A DNA stretch of 64,000 bases from an uncultured Acidimicrobiales bacterium. GTDB taxonomy: Bacteria > Actinomycetota > Acidimicrobiia > Acidimicrobiales > CADCTF01. Positions 56,899 through 64,000 of the stretch are shown here, piece after piece. The position numbers were made by a program, and so were the translations under genes. The stretch covers positions 19,781-83,780 of the forward strand of contig CADCTF010000013.1 in assembly GCA_902805655.1 (NCBI GenBank), written 5' to 3'. Every line of letters starts with the position of its first letter. The first letter of the stretch is position 1. Below the pieces are notes generated by a model. The model did no database searches. It saw nothing but the letters and a program-made list of their open reading frames with translations, and had not been told where the DNA came from.

Positions 56899-57339
56899 CT
56901 ACGCTTCGTGGTCGACGCTACGCAGAGGTTCCGCCAGGGCGGCCCGGACGCGAGAGGCAGTGGCCAGCATCTGCTCCTCGTCCTCGTACCGCTGCCGTGG
57001 CCAGAAGAAGCCCCGCAGCCCGTCCTTTCGGCGGCGTGGGACGACGTGCACGTGGAGGTGGGGCACGCTCTGGCTGACGGTGTTGTTCATGGCGACGAAC
57101 GACCCGTCTGCGCCCAGGGCTGGCAGCACCGCGGCGGCCACGCGCTGGGCAGCACCCAGCAACGGCGCCAGCAGCTCCCCCGGCAGGTCGACGAGCGTCT
57201 CGTGATGGTGTCGGGGCACTACGAGGACGTGACCGGGGAAGACCGGCCGCACGTCGAGGAAGGCGACGATCGCCGCCTCCTCGAGCACCATGGCCGCCGA
57301 TGCCGAGCCCCCGGCTATGGCGCAGAAGGCGCACGTCAC
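56899..57339 (-). CDS. HIT-family nucleotide-binding protein
   Basis: The 146-residue HIT protein has a Cys pair CAFC at the start, VLVVPRHHHETLVDL, and the active-site motif HLHVHVVP. It hydrolyses AMP-linked nucleotides. GTG 57339 gives the usual short lead to CAFC; ATG 57378, with AGGAGGGG downstream of it rather than upstream, would add 13 residues. The DUF3151 gene is divergent, 45 bases away. Confidence 0.9.
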   Translation of the reverse strand: MTCAFCAIAGGSASAAMVLEEAAIVAFLDVRPVFPGHVLVVPRHHHETLVDLPGELLAPLLGAAQRVAAAVLPALGADGSFVAMNNTVSQSVPHLHVHVVPRRRKDGLRGFFWPRQRYEDEEQMLATASRVRAALAEPLRSVDHEA

Positions 57340-57384
57340 AGGCGCACGGTACCGCCCCTCCTGAAGCTGCGCGAGCATGCGACC

Positions 57385-57819
57385 ATGTCCGACTCACCGG
57401 TCAACCTCACCGCCGGCCTCCCGGAGACGGTGCTACCGCCGTCGTCCCGTGAGGTCGCCCAGCGCCTGAACGACGCCCTCGTCGCGCCGGTCGAGCAGCG
57501 GAGGGCGTCGGTGGCTGCGGTAGTCGCCGACAACCCCAAGCTCCTGGAGGGTTGGGCCGAGCTGGGCGACCTCGCCGGCGACGACGTCGAGGCATACGCG
57601 TACTACCGGGTGGGCTATCACCGGGGCCTCGATGCCCTGCGGGCCAACGGCTGGCGAGGCTCGGGGTACGTGCGCTGGCGCCACCCCACCAACCGCGGCT
57701 TCCTGCGTGCCCTCGACGGCCTCCGGCGCAGCGCCGAAGCCATCGGGGAGGTCGAGGAGGAGGAGCGCTGCGACCACTTCCTCCATCAGCTCGAGCCTGA
57801 CTGGGACCGGCGGCTCTGA
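57385..57819 (+). CDS. DUF3151 domain protein
   Basis: The 144-residue protein matches the actinobacterial DUF3151 family: YRVGYHRGLDALRANGWRG, VRWRHPTNRGFLRAL and a closing EEERCDHFLHQL. It has no known function. ATG 57385 is the start that gives the family length; longer frames overlap the divergent HIT gene. Its presence supports the actinobacterial assignment. Confidence 0.85.
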   Translation: MSDSPVNLTAGLPETVLPPSSREVAQRLNDALVAPVEQRRASVAAVVADNPKLLEGWAELGDLAGDDVEAYAYYRVGYHRGLDALRANGWRGSGYVRWRHPTNRGFLRALDGLRRSAEAIGEVEEEERCDHFLHQLEPDWDRRL

Positions 57820-57936
57820 GCGCGCCGTCGTAGCCCGGTGTCCCGACGCCCGGGACCGCCGGGCTAGGGTTGCCGGTCGTCGGGACCAGCCGACCTGACG
57901 TCCCGGGGCCACTCGCCCCTGGAGCGGGTCGCAGCA

Positions 57937-58941
57937 GTGACCGTCCAGCACTTCCCCATGACGCCCTCATCTCCGCTCCTGCCGCCCCATGCCCCGCGCC
58001 GCCGGCGGGTGCGCCGCCGGCTCGCCCTCGTGAGCGTTCTCGTCATGGCCGCCGGCGCCACTGTCGGCATCGCTCCGACCGCAGCTGATGTGACCCTGGT
58101 CAACGTCGAGCGCAACAGCCACGGGCTGGGCGACCTTCGACCGCACCCCGGCTTGACGGCGCTCGCTCTGGAGCACTCCGCAGCCATGGCGGCGCGAGGC
58201 TCGACGTTCCACGGTGACTCGCTCGGCGCGGCCGTGAGCAGCGTTCTCGACGACTGGACCGGTGTGGCGGAGAACGTCGGGACGGGCGACTCGGAGAAGA
58301 GCCTCGTCGCCGCCTTCATGGCGTCCCCGCGACACCGGGCCAACATCCTGGGGGACTACACCGCCGTAGGCGTGGGCCTGCACAGGGACGCCGGCGACCG
58401 GCTCTGGATGACTCAGATCTTCGCGAAGTCGGGGTCGGTCGTCGTGATGGCGAGGATGGGGGGCACGTCTGAATCGTTCGCACCTCCGCCTCCACCGCCG
58501 CCGCCGGTCACGACCGCGCCGCCGGTGCCGGTTACGACGGCGCCGCCGACACCGACCTCCACGGCACAGCCCGCACCGGCCTCCGCATCGCCCCCCACTG
58601 CGGCGGTGACGCCACCACCCACGGGAGGGGGTCGGACCACCATGAGGCGATCGCGGTCATCGCGGGCCGCCGCCGTCGCCGCGCTCTCGGCCGCTGTGTC
58701 ACGCGCCGCCAGCACGCCGCCTGCGCCGAGCTCGGCCGGCGCAGCCTCTTCGGTCGACGAGCCGCCGGCCGTTGCCACCGCCGGCCTGCTCCCGCCGGGT
58801 GACGGGCTGATCACCGCAGATCTCTCTTCTCAGCCGCTGCCTGTCCCGGCCGTCGCCCCGACCGCCACCGACGTGGCGGCTGGGGACCTCAACCGTGCGG
58901 GCAGCGCCGGCACGTCGGTGCGGAACGCCATCGCCCTGTAG
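57937..58941 (+). CDS. secreted CAP/SCP-domain protein with Pro/Thr-rich tail
   Basis: The 334-residue protein has a basic N-terminus (RRRRVRRRLALVSVLVM) as a signal peptide. A CAP domain (about residues 50-165) with LTALALEHSAAMAARG, ENVGTG and MASPRHRANILG follows. After that comes a low-complexity linker rich in Pro, Thr and Ala (PPPPPPPPVTTAPP), then a Ser/Ala-rich C-terminus. CAP proteins are extracytoplasmic and often bind calcium or sterols. GTG 57937 or ATG 57958 may be the start; neither has a strong ribosome site. Confidence 0.85.
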   Translation: MTVQHFPMTPSSPLLPPHAPRRRRVRRRLALVSVLVMAAGATVGIAPTAADVTLVNVERNSHGLGDLRPHPGLTALALEHSAAMAARGSTFHGDSLGAAVSSVLDDWTGVAENVGTGDSEKSLVAAFMASPRHRANILGDYTAVGVGLHRDAGDRLWMTQIFAKSGSVVVMARMGGTSESFAPPPPPPPPVTTAPPVPVTTAPPTPTSTAQPAPASASPPTAAVTPPPTGGGRTTMRRSRSSRAAAVAALSAAVSRAASTPPAPSSAGAASSVDEPPAVATAGLLPPGDGLITADLSSQPLPVPAVAPTATDVAAGDLNRAGSAGTSVRNAIAL

Positions 58942-58974
58942 CGCTCTTGAGCGCCGGCACGGCGCCGCCGGCTC

Positions 58975-60108
58975 TCAGTCCAGCGAGTCGAGCACCTCCG
59001 CGGTGTCCGCGCCGAGCGGCCGTCCCAGCCACCGGATCGAGCCCGGAGTGGCGGAGAGCCGCGCCACCGGGGCCTGCACGAGGAGCCCCTCGACGTCGAC
59101 CAGGGCGCCCCGCTCCCGCACATGGGCGTCCTGCACGACCTCGGTCATCACCAGCACGGGGGCGATGGCTGCATCCGCGGCCACGAAGGCCGCCATGGCC
59201 TCGTCAGCGGATCGGCCGGCGATCCAACGGCCGACGGCGGCGTCGACGATGCCTCGGTGCTCGGCGCGGCCGGCGCTCGTGCGCAACCGGGGGTCATCGG
59301 CCAGACCGACCAGAGCCAGGACCCTCTGCGCGACGGCCTCCGAGGTGGTGCTGACCGCCAGCCATCGTCCGTCCGAGGCCTGGTACGTGCCACGGGGGAC
59401 GCTGTAAGGGATGCCGGCGCCCAGGCGGGGCTGGTCGTAGTCGAGCAGTGCCGCAGCCGCGGGCAGCGGCCCCATCATCTGCAGCATGGACTCGAGGAGG
59501 TTCACGTCCACCACCTGCCCCACACCGGAGCGCAGGGCCACCATGGTGGCGAACGCGGCGGCCAGCGCGGTGACCTCGTCGGTCAGCGCGATCGGAGGGA
59601 GCAGCGGCGGCCCGTCGGGTTCTCCGTTCAGGCTGGCGAAGCCGCTCATGGCCTCGGCCAGCGTGGCGAAGCCAGGACGCTGGGCATAGGGACCGGTCTG
59701 GCCGAAGCCGCTCACGCGAGTGACGACCAGCCGCGGGTTGCGCGCGTGGAGCACGTCCGGGCCGAGCCCGAGCCGTTCGAGCACGCCCGGGCGGAAGTTC
59801 TCGATGAGCACGTCCGCCGTGTCGCAGAGCCTCAGCATCGCGTCGAGGCCCTGGGGCGTCTGCAGGTCGAGCTCGATGCAGCGCTTGTTGCGGCTGAGCA
59901 GCTTCCACCACAGCGTCACGTCGTCGCGGGGATCCACCCAGCCGAGCGTGCGGGTGCCCTCACCGCCGGGCCGTTCCACCTTGATCACGTCCGCACCGAA
60001 GTCGGCCAGGTGACGCGCGGCTCCGGGCGCAGCCACGACGGTGGCACAGTCGATCACGCGGACATCGGCCAGCGGGCCGGGCACGGTCGACGGGGGTGGG
60101 GCGGCCAT
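58975..60108 (-). CDS. CaiB/BaiF family CoA-transferase (AMACR-like)
   Basis: The 377-residue enzyme has VRVIDCATVVAAPGAARHL, ADFGADVIKVERPGG, VSGFGQTGPYA and a catalytic Asp in GQVVDVNLLES. It is shorter than most CoA-transferases and close in length to alpha-methylacyl-CoA racemases, so either transfer or epimerisation is possible. It is the only one of the three CaiB proteins in the window with both the usual Asp and the normal domain order. RNase D is divergent. Confidence 0.9.
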   Translation of the reverse strand: MAAPPPSTVPGPLADVRVIDCATVVAAPGAARHLADFGADVIKVERPGGEGTRTLGWVDPRDDVTLWWKLLSRNKRCIELDLQTPQGLDAMLRLCDTADVLIENFRPGVLERLGLGPDVLHARNPRLVVTRVSGFGQTGPYAQRPGFATLAEAMSGFASLNGEPDGPPLLPPIALTDEVTALAAAFATMVALRSGVGQVVDVNLLESMLQMMGPLPAAAALLDYDQPRLGAGIPYSVPRGTYQASDGRWLAVSTTSEAVAQRVLALVGLADDPRLRTSAGRAEHRGIVDAAVGRWIAGRSADEAMAAFVAADAAIAPVLVMTEVVQDAHVRERGALVDVEGLLVQAPVARLSATPGSIRWLGRPLGADTAEVLDSLD

Positions 60109-60172
60109 GCGCGAACCCTACCGAGGGGTGCGTTCACACCCGACCCGCGCACGGTTCACCTAGCGTGCGGCC

Positions 60173-61441
60173 GTGATCGGTGAACCCGCCCGTGACGACC
60201 TGGCCCGATCGGCCGAGTGGATCGACACCCCCGAGGGCCTGGCCGACGTCATCCGCGCCCTGCGCTCGGAGCCGAGGTACGCACTCGACACCGAGTTCCA
60301 CCGCGAGCGGACGTACTTTCCGAAGCTCGCCCTGGTGCAGCTGGCGTGGCCGGGCCGGCTGGTGCTCGTGGACCCCCTGGCGGTCGATCTCGCACCCTTC
60401 GCCGAGGTGCTGGAGGGGCCGGCGGTGGCCGTGCTGCACGCGGCGGACCAAGACCTGGAGATCCTGCAGCTGGCCTGTGGGCGGACCCCTGCGAGGTTGT
60501 TCGACACACAGGTGGCCGCCGGCTTCCTCGGGTTCAGCTCAGCATCCCTGGTCTCCCTGGTCGAGCGGCTCATCGGTGCGCGCATCCTCAAGGGGGATCG
60601 CCTGACCGACTGGATCCGGCGCCCGCTCACCGACAGCCAGCGGCTCTACGCCGCGTCCGACGTGCTCCACCTCCTCCAGCTGCACGATCTCCTGATCGAG
60701 AAGCTGGAGGGATGCGGTCGGCTGTCGTGGGCGGAGGACGAGTGCCAGCGGCTGCTCGAACGGGCACGCAGCGGCCAGGATCCCGAGACGGCGTGGTGGC
60801 GGATCAAGGACTCGCGCTCGCTGCGCGGGCCTGCCCGCGGCATCGCCCAGGAGCTGGCCGCGTGGCGGGAGCGGCGGGCCGCCGAGCTCGACCGGCCGTC
60901 GCGCATGGTGCTGTCGGACATGGCCCTCCTCGGCATCGCCAACCGTCGGCCCTCAGGAGAGCAGGACCTGAAGGACATCCGGGGCCTGGACGCGCGTCAG
61001 CTGAAGGGCGCGGCGCTGGCCGGCGTGCTCGAGGCCGTCCGCACGGGTGCCGCGCTCGGCAAGGACCAGGTGAGGGTGCCCCCGGTGGACGACTTCGACC
61101 GCCAGCTGCGTCCGGCGGTCACCCTCGTGTCGGCCTGGGTCGGTCAGCTGGCGCTTGACCTGCGCATCGATCCGGCGCTGCTGGCCACCCGGGCCGACCT
61201 GCAGGCGTTCCTTCGGAGCGACCCGGGCGGTCGGCTGGCCGCGGGCTGGAGGAGAGAGCTCGTAGGCGAGCCCATCCGGCGCCTGGTGGAAGGCGACGCC
61301 GCTCTGGCGTTCCGCCCGGGCCGGGGCGACCTGGTGCTCGAGGCACGATCCCGCGAGGAGATCGTGGTGCAGGCGGCTGTTCCCGACTTCGCCACACCGG
61401 AGACCCCGGGTGGCGAACCCGAGGTCGTCACTCCGGCCTGA
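60173..61441 (+). CDS. rnd: ribonuclease D
   Basis: The 422-residue exonuclease has the DEDD motifs DTEFHRE (D39, E41), HAADQDLE and a Tyr/Asp motif YAASDVLHL, followed by an HRDC domain (LSDMALLGIA onward, about residues 245-290). It trims tRNA and other small RNA 3' ends. The start is GTG 60173. Its last 14 bases overlap the convergent OmpA-domain gene. Confidence 0.93.
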   Translation: MIGEPARDDLARSAEWIDTPEGLADVIRALRSEPRYALDTEFHRERTYFPKLALVQLAWPGRLVLVDPLAVDLAPFAEVLEGPAVAVLHAADQDLEILQLACGRTPARLFDTQVAAGFLGFSSASLVSLVERLIGARILKGDRLTDWIRRPLTDSQRLYAASDVLHLLQLHDLLIEKLEGCGRLSWAEDECQRLLERARSGQDPETAWWRIKDSRSLRGPARGIAQELAAWRERRAAELDRPSRMVLSDMALLGIANRRPSGEQDLKDIRGLDARQLKGAALAGVLEAVRTGAALGKDQVRVPPVDDFDRQLRPAVTLVSAWVGQLALDLRIDPALLATRADLQAFLRSDPGGRLAAGWRRELVGEPIRRLVEGDAALAFRPGRGDLVLEARSREEIVVQAAVPDFATPETPGGEPEVVTPA

Positions 61442-62210
61442 AGCCGTCCAGGGATGCCTCGATCCGACGGTTGGCCTCCCGGCCGGCCGGAGTGGAGTTG
61501 TCCGCCACGGGATCGGAGGAACCGGCACCCACTGCCACGACGCGCGCTGGGGGGATTCCCTGGGAGATCATGTAGTCGACGATCACCTGGGCCCGTTGCC
61601 GCGACAGCGACAGGTTGACCAAGGGGTCCCCGGACGAGTCGGAGTGTCCGGTCACGATGAGCACCGTCTCGGGGAAGGCCTTCAGGGCCACGCTCCCGAG
61701 ATCGACCAACCCTGCGAAGCGCGGATCGAACGCCACTGAACCGGCCGGGAACCTGAACTGCTCGTCCACGTCGACGCGAATGGCCCTCTGGGTCACCCGG
61801 GGGTCGACCTTCATCTCCTGGACGATGTTGCTCTCACCGATCACCGAGGCCATCCGCCGGACGTAGCCGGCGCCCACGGCGTCGCTCGGGACCGACCCCC
61901 GAAGGGTGACCTTCCCTTGCTTGTAGACGCCTACCGGCTCGGCCGGCGGCTGCGACATGTCGGCTCGGGGGAGCGGAGGCACGGCGCCTGGTGCGGAGGT
62001 GACGGTCGTCCCGCCGCTGGGAGCCTGTGTCGCCGCATCCGGACGCGGCCCCGCGGCCTGGGCGGCACCATTGTCACGGGTCAGCTGCGTGCCCCCCACA
62101 TCGACGGCGCCGGGTTGTTCGCGGAAGATCGCCACCAGCGTCACGCCGATGCAGATGACCGAGAAGGCCATCAGGACGACTCTTTCCCGCTCTCGTGACA
62201 TTGCCGACAT
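61428..62210 (-). CDS. membrane-anchored OmpA-domain protein (ArfA/Rv0899-like)
   Basis: The 260-residue protein has an N-terminal membrane helix (VVLMAFSVICIGVTLVAIF, residues 11-29), a Pro/Ala-rich linker, a BON-like middle domain (GKVTLRGSVPSDAVGAGY) and a C-terminal OmpA peptidoglycan-binding domain with TGHSDSSGD, LSLSRQRAQVIVDY and NRRIE. This matches the ArfA/OmpATb layout in mycobacteria. It probably links the membrane to the cell wall. Confidence 0.88.
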   Translation of the reverse strand: MSAMSRERERVVLMAFSVICIGVTLVAIFREQPGAVDVGGTQLTRDNGAAQAAGPRPDAATQAPSGGTTVTSAPGAVPPLPRADMSQPPAEPVGVYKQGKVTLRGSVPSDAVGAGYVRRMASVIGESNIVQEMKVDPRVTQRAIRVDVDEQFRFPAGSVAFDPRFAGLVDLGSVALKAFPETVLIVTGHSDSSGDPLVNLSLSRQRAQVIVDYMISQGIPPARVVAVGAGSSDPVADNSTPAGREANRRIEASLDGFRPE

Positions 62211-62263
62211 CCTCCCCCGGACCGCCCCTGCTCAATGGATGCTACGCGGCGAGGAACGGCTGA

Positions 62264-62494
62264 TCAGGCCGGCGGTTGGGGCCTCAGGTCGACCCGCAAG
62301 GTGAGGATCCCGTCGTCGAGCGAACCCTTCGCATCGCTCAACATGGCGTAGTCCATGTAGTCGAGCTGCATCTGCTCGATGAACCGCTTCCGTTCGGGCC
62401 CCTCCACGGGAGGCATCCCTCGGGCCTTCACGGCCCGGGCGCGAGCACCGAAGCGCTGGATCATGGCATCCACGTCGAAGTCGTCACCGGCCAT
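62264..62494 (-). CDS. small protein of unknown function
   Basis: The 76-residue product is mixed-charge, with a helix (FDVDAMIQRFGARARAVKAR) and a C-terminal strand-rich segment (GILTLRVDL). I do not recognise it. The ORF has no competing gene on either strand, starts at ATG 62494 and is 53 bases beyond the OmpA-domain gene start, on the same strand. It may be in the same transcript. Confidence 0.6.
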   Translation of the reverse strand: MAGDDFDVDAMIQRFGARARAVKARGMPPVEGPERKRFIEQMQLDYMDYAMLSDAKGSLDDGILTLRVDLRPQPPA

Positions 62495-62595
62495 GGGGCG
62501 ATCCTAGGGGCGCCTCCGGCCGGGCTTGGGAGAGCAAGACGCGTGCAAGGGGTAGCATCACTCGATTCCACCCGACCCTCGACCGGGAGCTCGCC

Positions 62596-62793
62596 GTGAA
62601 AAAGGGACGCCATCGGCGGTTTGAAGAGGCTCGGGCGCTGAAGGAGGCCCGCGTCGGCGGGGACCTGCGCCTCGAGCCGTGCGCCGAGTGCGAGGCGGCG
62701 CCAGGTGCGCCACACGCCTCGTGGTGCCTGGCCGAGCAGGACGACGACGACCCCGACGACGAGGGCGAGGCCGGGGCCGGCTCGGGCGTCTGA
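62596..62793 (+). CDS. small Cys/His-containing protein, zinc-ribbon candidate
   Basis: The 65-residue protein has a basic front (KKGRHRRFEEARALKEAR) and then CAEC ... HASWC, a pattern that could hold a zinc ion with Cys, Cys, His and Cys, and an acidic tail (DDDDPDDEGE). GTG 62596 has GGGAG six bases upstream. No family is recognised. The charge split is a feature of small RNA- or ribosome-binding proteins, but that is a guess. Confidence 0.6.
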   Translation: MKKGRHRRFEEARALKEARVGGDLRLEPCAECEAAPGAPHASWCLAEQDDDDPDDEGEAGAGSGV

Positions 62794-62870
62794 CCCGCCG
62801 ATCGGCGGGTGACCGCAGGCATCGTGCCCTGCGTCGCACTTCGCCGGTACCCTGGCTCCTCGTGCCGCTG

Positions 62871-63965
62871 ATGCGTTGGGCCAGCGTCGCTGCCTGCCTG
62901 GCCCTGCTCACGTCGGCGGCGTGCGGCCGCGAGCGCAATGCGCCGTCCGCTGCCGCTGCGCCGATCGTGGACGCGACGGGGCAGACCGACGTCACCGTCG
63001 AGCCGGTGCCCGCCTCGACCACCACCACCGAAGCGCCGCCCGTGGAGCCGCCGCCCGTCGTCACCGAGCCGCCTCCTCCGCCGACCACGACGGAGGCGCC
63101 TCGGCCGCGGCCCCGCACCACGACCCCGCCGACCACGGCCGTCCGGCCCCCTCCCACATCCCGCGCCGCCGGGCTGGCGGCGTACCGCGGCCTCGGCACC
63201 TGGGTCGACGTCTACGACTGGAGCCACTACCGCGGCAGCAAGGCCGTGGTCGGCCCGTCCGATGTGGACCGCATGGCCGACGCGGGCGTGCAGACGCTGT
63301 ACCTGCAGACGGCCAAGCACGACACGCCCGACCTCATCTCCGAGCCCGAGCTGCTCCTGCCCATCATCAACCGGGCCAAGGCTCGGGGACTGCGGGTGGT
63401 GGCCTGGTACCTGCCGACGCTCGAGGACCTGGACAACGACCTGCTGCGGATCGAGGCCAGCGTGGGCCTGCCGGTCGACGGGCTCGCCATCGACATCGAG
63501 GCCCACAACGTGCGCGACGTGCGCGAGCGGAACCGGCGGCTGATCGAGCTCAGCGAACGGGTGCGGGCGGCGTGGCCGGACCGCACGATCGGCGCCATCG
63601 TGCTGCCGCCGGTGCAGCTCGAGGTGGTGAACGAGGCGTACTGGCCCAACTTCCCGTACCGGGAGATCGCGCCCAGCTACGACGTCTGGCTCACCATGGG
63701 GTACTGGACCGACCGGAAGGCCAGCTCCAGCCATCGGGAGGCCTACGGCTATACCTCCGAGAACATCCGGCGCCTGCGCAACAACCTGGGCCAGCCCGAC
63801 GCCCTGGTGCACCCCGTCGGTGGCATCGCGGACAAGACCACCCTCGAGGACATCGACGGCTACCTACGGGCGGTGCTCGAGAGCGGGTCGATCGGCGGAA
63901 GCCTCTACGACTGGCGCACGACGTCGCCGAGGGCCTGGCCGGCGCTGTCCTCGCTTCGGAACTAG
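62871..63965 (+). CDS. secreted TIM-barrel-like glycosidase-related protein
   Basis: The 364-residue product has an N-terminal hydrophobic segment ending LTSAACG, which could be an atypical lipobox. A Pro/Thr-rich linker (PPPPPTTTEAPRPRPRTTT) follows, and then a 260-residue domain with TIM-barrel-like beta-alpha repeats: WVDVYDW, GVQTLYLQTAKH, GLRVVAWYLP, GLAIDIEAHN, IGAIVLPP and YDVWLTMGYW. This resembles glycoside hydrolases such as GH114 or GH25-type barrels. The Asp/Glu in AIDIEAH is a candidate catalytic pair. ATG 62871 is assumed; GTG 62862 is possible. Its stop interlocks with a convergent gene end (CTAG). Confidence 0.75.
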   Translation: MRWASVAACLALLTSAACGRERNAPSAAAAPIVDATGQTDVTVEPVPASTTTTEAPPVEPPPVVTEPPPPPTTTEAPRPRPRTTTPPTTAVRPPPTSRAAGLAAYRGLGTWVDVYDWSHYRGSKAVVGPSDVDRMADAGVQTLYLQTAKHDTPDLISEPELLLPIINRAKARGLRVVAWYLPTLEDLDNDLLRIEASVGLPVDGLAIDIEAHNVRDVRERNRRLIELSERVRAAWPDRTIGAIVLPPVQLEVVNEAYWPNFPYREIAPSYDVWLTMGYWTDRKASSSHREAYGYTSENIRRLRNNLGQPDALVHPVGGIADKTTLEDIDGYLRAVLESGSIGGSLYDWRTTSPRAWPALSSLRN

Positions 63966-64000
63966 TGCTTGGCGCTCAGCTCCACGCGGACGGCCGGGTG
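63962..64000 (-). CDS. 3' end of a convergent gene (partial)
   Basis: The last 39 bases read on the minus strand as an open frame of 12 residues (HPAVRVELSAKH) ending in TAG. The stop shares CTAG with the preceding gene, as at two other convergent ends in the window, which supports it being real. The rest lies outside the window, so no function can be given. Confidence 0.45.
   Translation of the reverse strand, partial: HPAVRVELSAKH

Noticed and set aside
58484..58640. Pro/Thr/Ala repeats in the CAP-domain protein as a DNA repeat element
   Set aside because: The DNA copies are short and irregular; this is a low-complexity protein linker, not a repeat family.

Overview
The window is 64 kb of dense, very GC-rich bacterial chromosome. 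About 60 protein genes are present and no gap between genes exceeds 300 bases. I see no rRNA, tRNA, CRISPR array, transposase, integrase or prophage gene. The content points to an actinomycete: a mycothiol-conjugate amidase, an F420-type luciferase-like oxidoreductase, a DUF3151 protein, frequent GTG (and one TTG) starts with GTGA/ATGA gene overlaps, and many acyl-CoA dehydrogenase, CaiB/BaiF CoA-transferase, acyl-CoA synthetase and short-chain dehydrogenase (SDR) genes. The class Acidimicrobiia (Iamia/Ilumatobacter-like) is my best guess, by inference only.

Layout. 1-6.5 kb: acyl-CoA metabolism (3' end of an acyl-CoA dehydrogenase, an SDR, two divergent CoA-transferases, an acyl-CoA ligase). 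7-13 kb: glutamate synthase gltD/gltB. 13.2-16.6 kb: a plus-strand run of a metallo-beta-lactamase-fold hydrolase, Mca-type amidase and serine hydrolase. 16.7-24.5 kb: a PAS/GGDEF diguanylate cyclase, a double-length M16 peptidase and two overlapping dynamin-like GTPases. 24.5-30.1 kb: a minus-strand five-gene carbohydrate operon with overlapping ends (FAD mutase-like enzyme, clan GH-A glycosidase, glycosyltransferase, aldo/keto reductase, nucleotidyltransferase). 30.3-36.9 kb: engB, a polytopic GT-C-like protein, an orphan response regulator, an MFS exporter, a zinc metallopeptidase, a flavodoxin and a crotonase. 36.9-43.8 kb: mixed housekeeping, including an AlgH protein, an ABC ATPase with a stand-alone Nfu N-domain, a TetR regulator divergent from a molybdopterin enzyme with a clear operator between them, a DEAD-box helicase and a glutathione peroxidase. 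43.9-51.7 kb: a compact seven-gene catabolic operon (Cys-less thiolase, DUF35 protein, acyl-CoA dehydrogenase, acyl-CoA ligase, SDR, MaoC hydratase, second ligase) preceded by a palindromic operator candidate. 51.7-64 kb: F420-type oxidoreductase, Mug-like glycosylase, SirB1 protein, Nudix, tyrS, VOC, cupin, HIT, DUF3151, CAP-domain protein, a third CoA-transferase, RNase D, an OmpA-domain protein, two small unknowns and a secreted TIM-barrel-like protein.

The genes at 1-6.5 kb and 43.9-51.7 kb supply nearly all steps for activating and beta-oxidising an acyl chain: ligation to CoA, CoA transfer, dehydrogenation, hydration, a second dehydrogenation, and C-C cleavage by a thiolase-like/DUF35 retro-aldolase candidate. 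The most unusual items are that Cys-less thiolase/DUF35 operon, an apparently permuted CaiB protein, the carbohydrate operon, a Mug-like glycosylase with an extra N-terminal domain, and three convergent gene pairs whose stop codons interlock in a shared CTAG.
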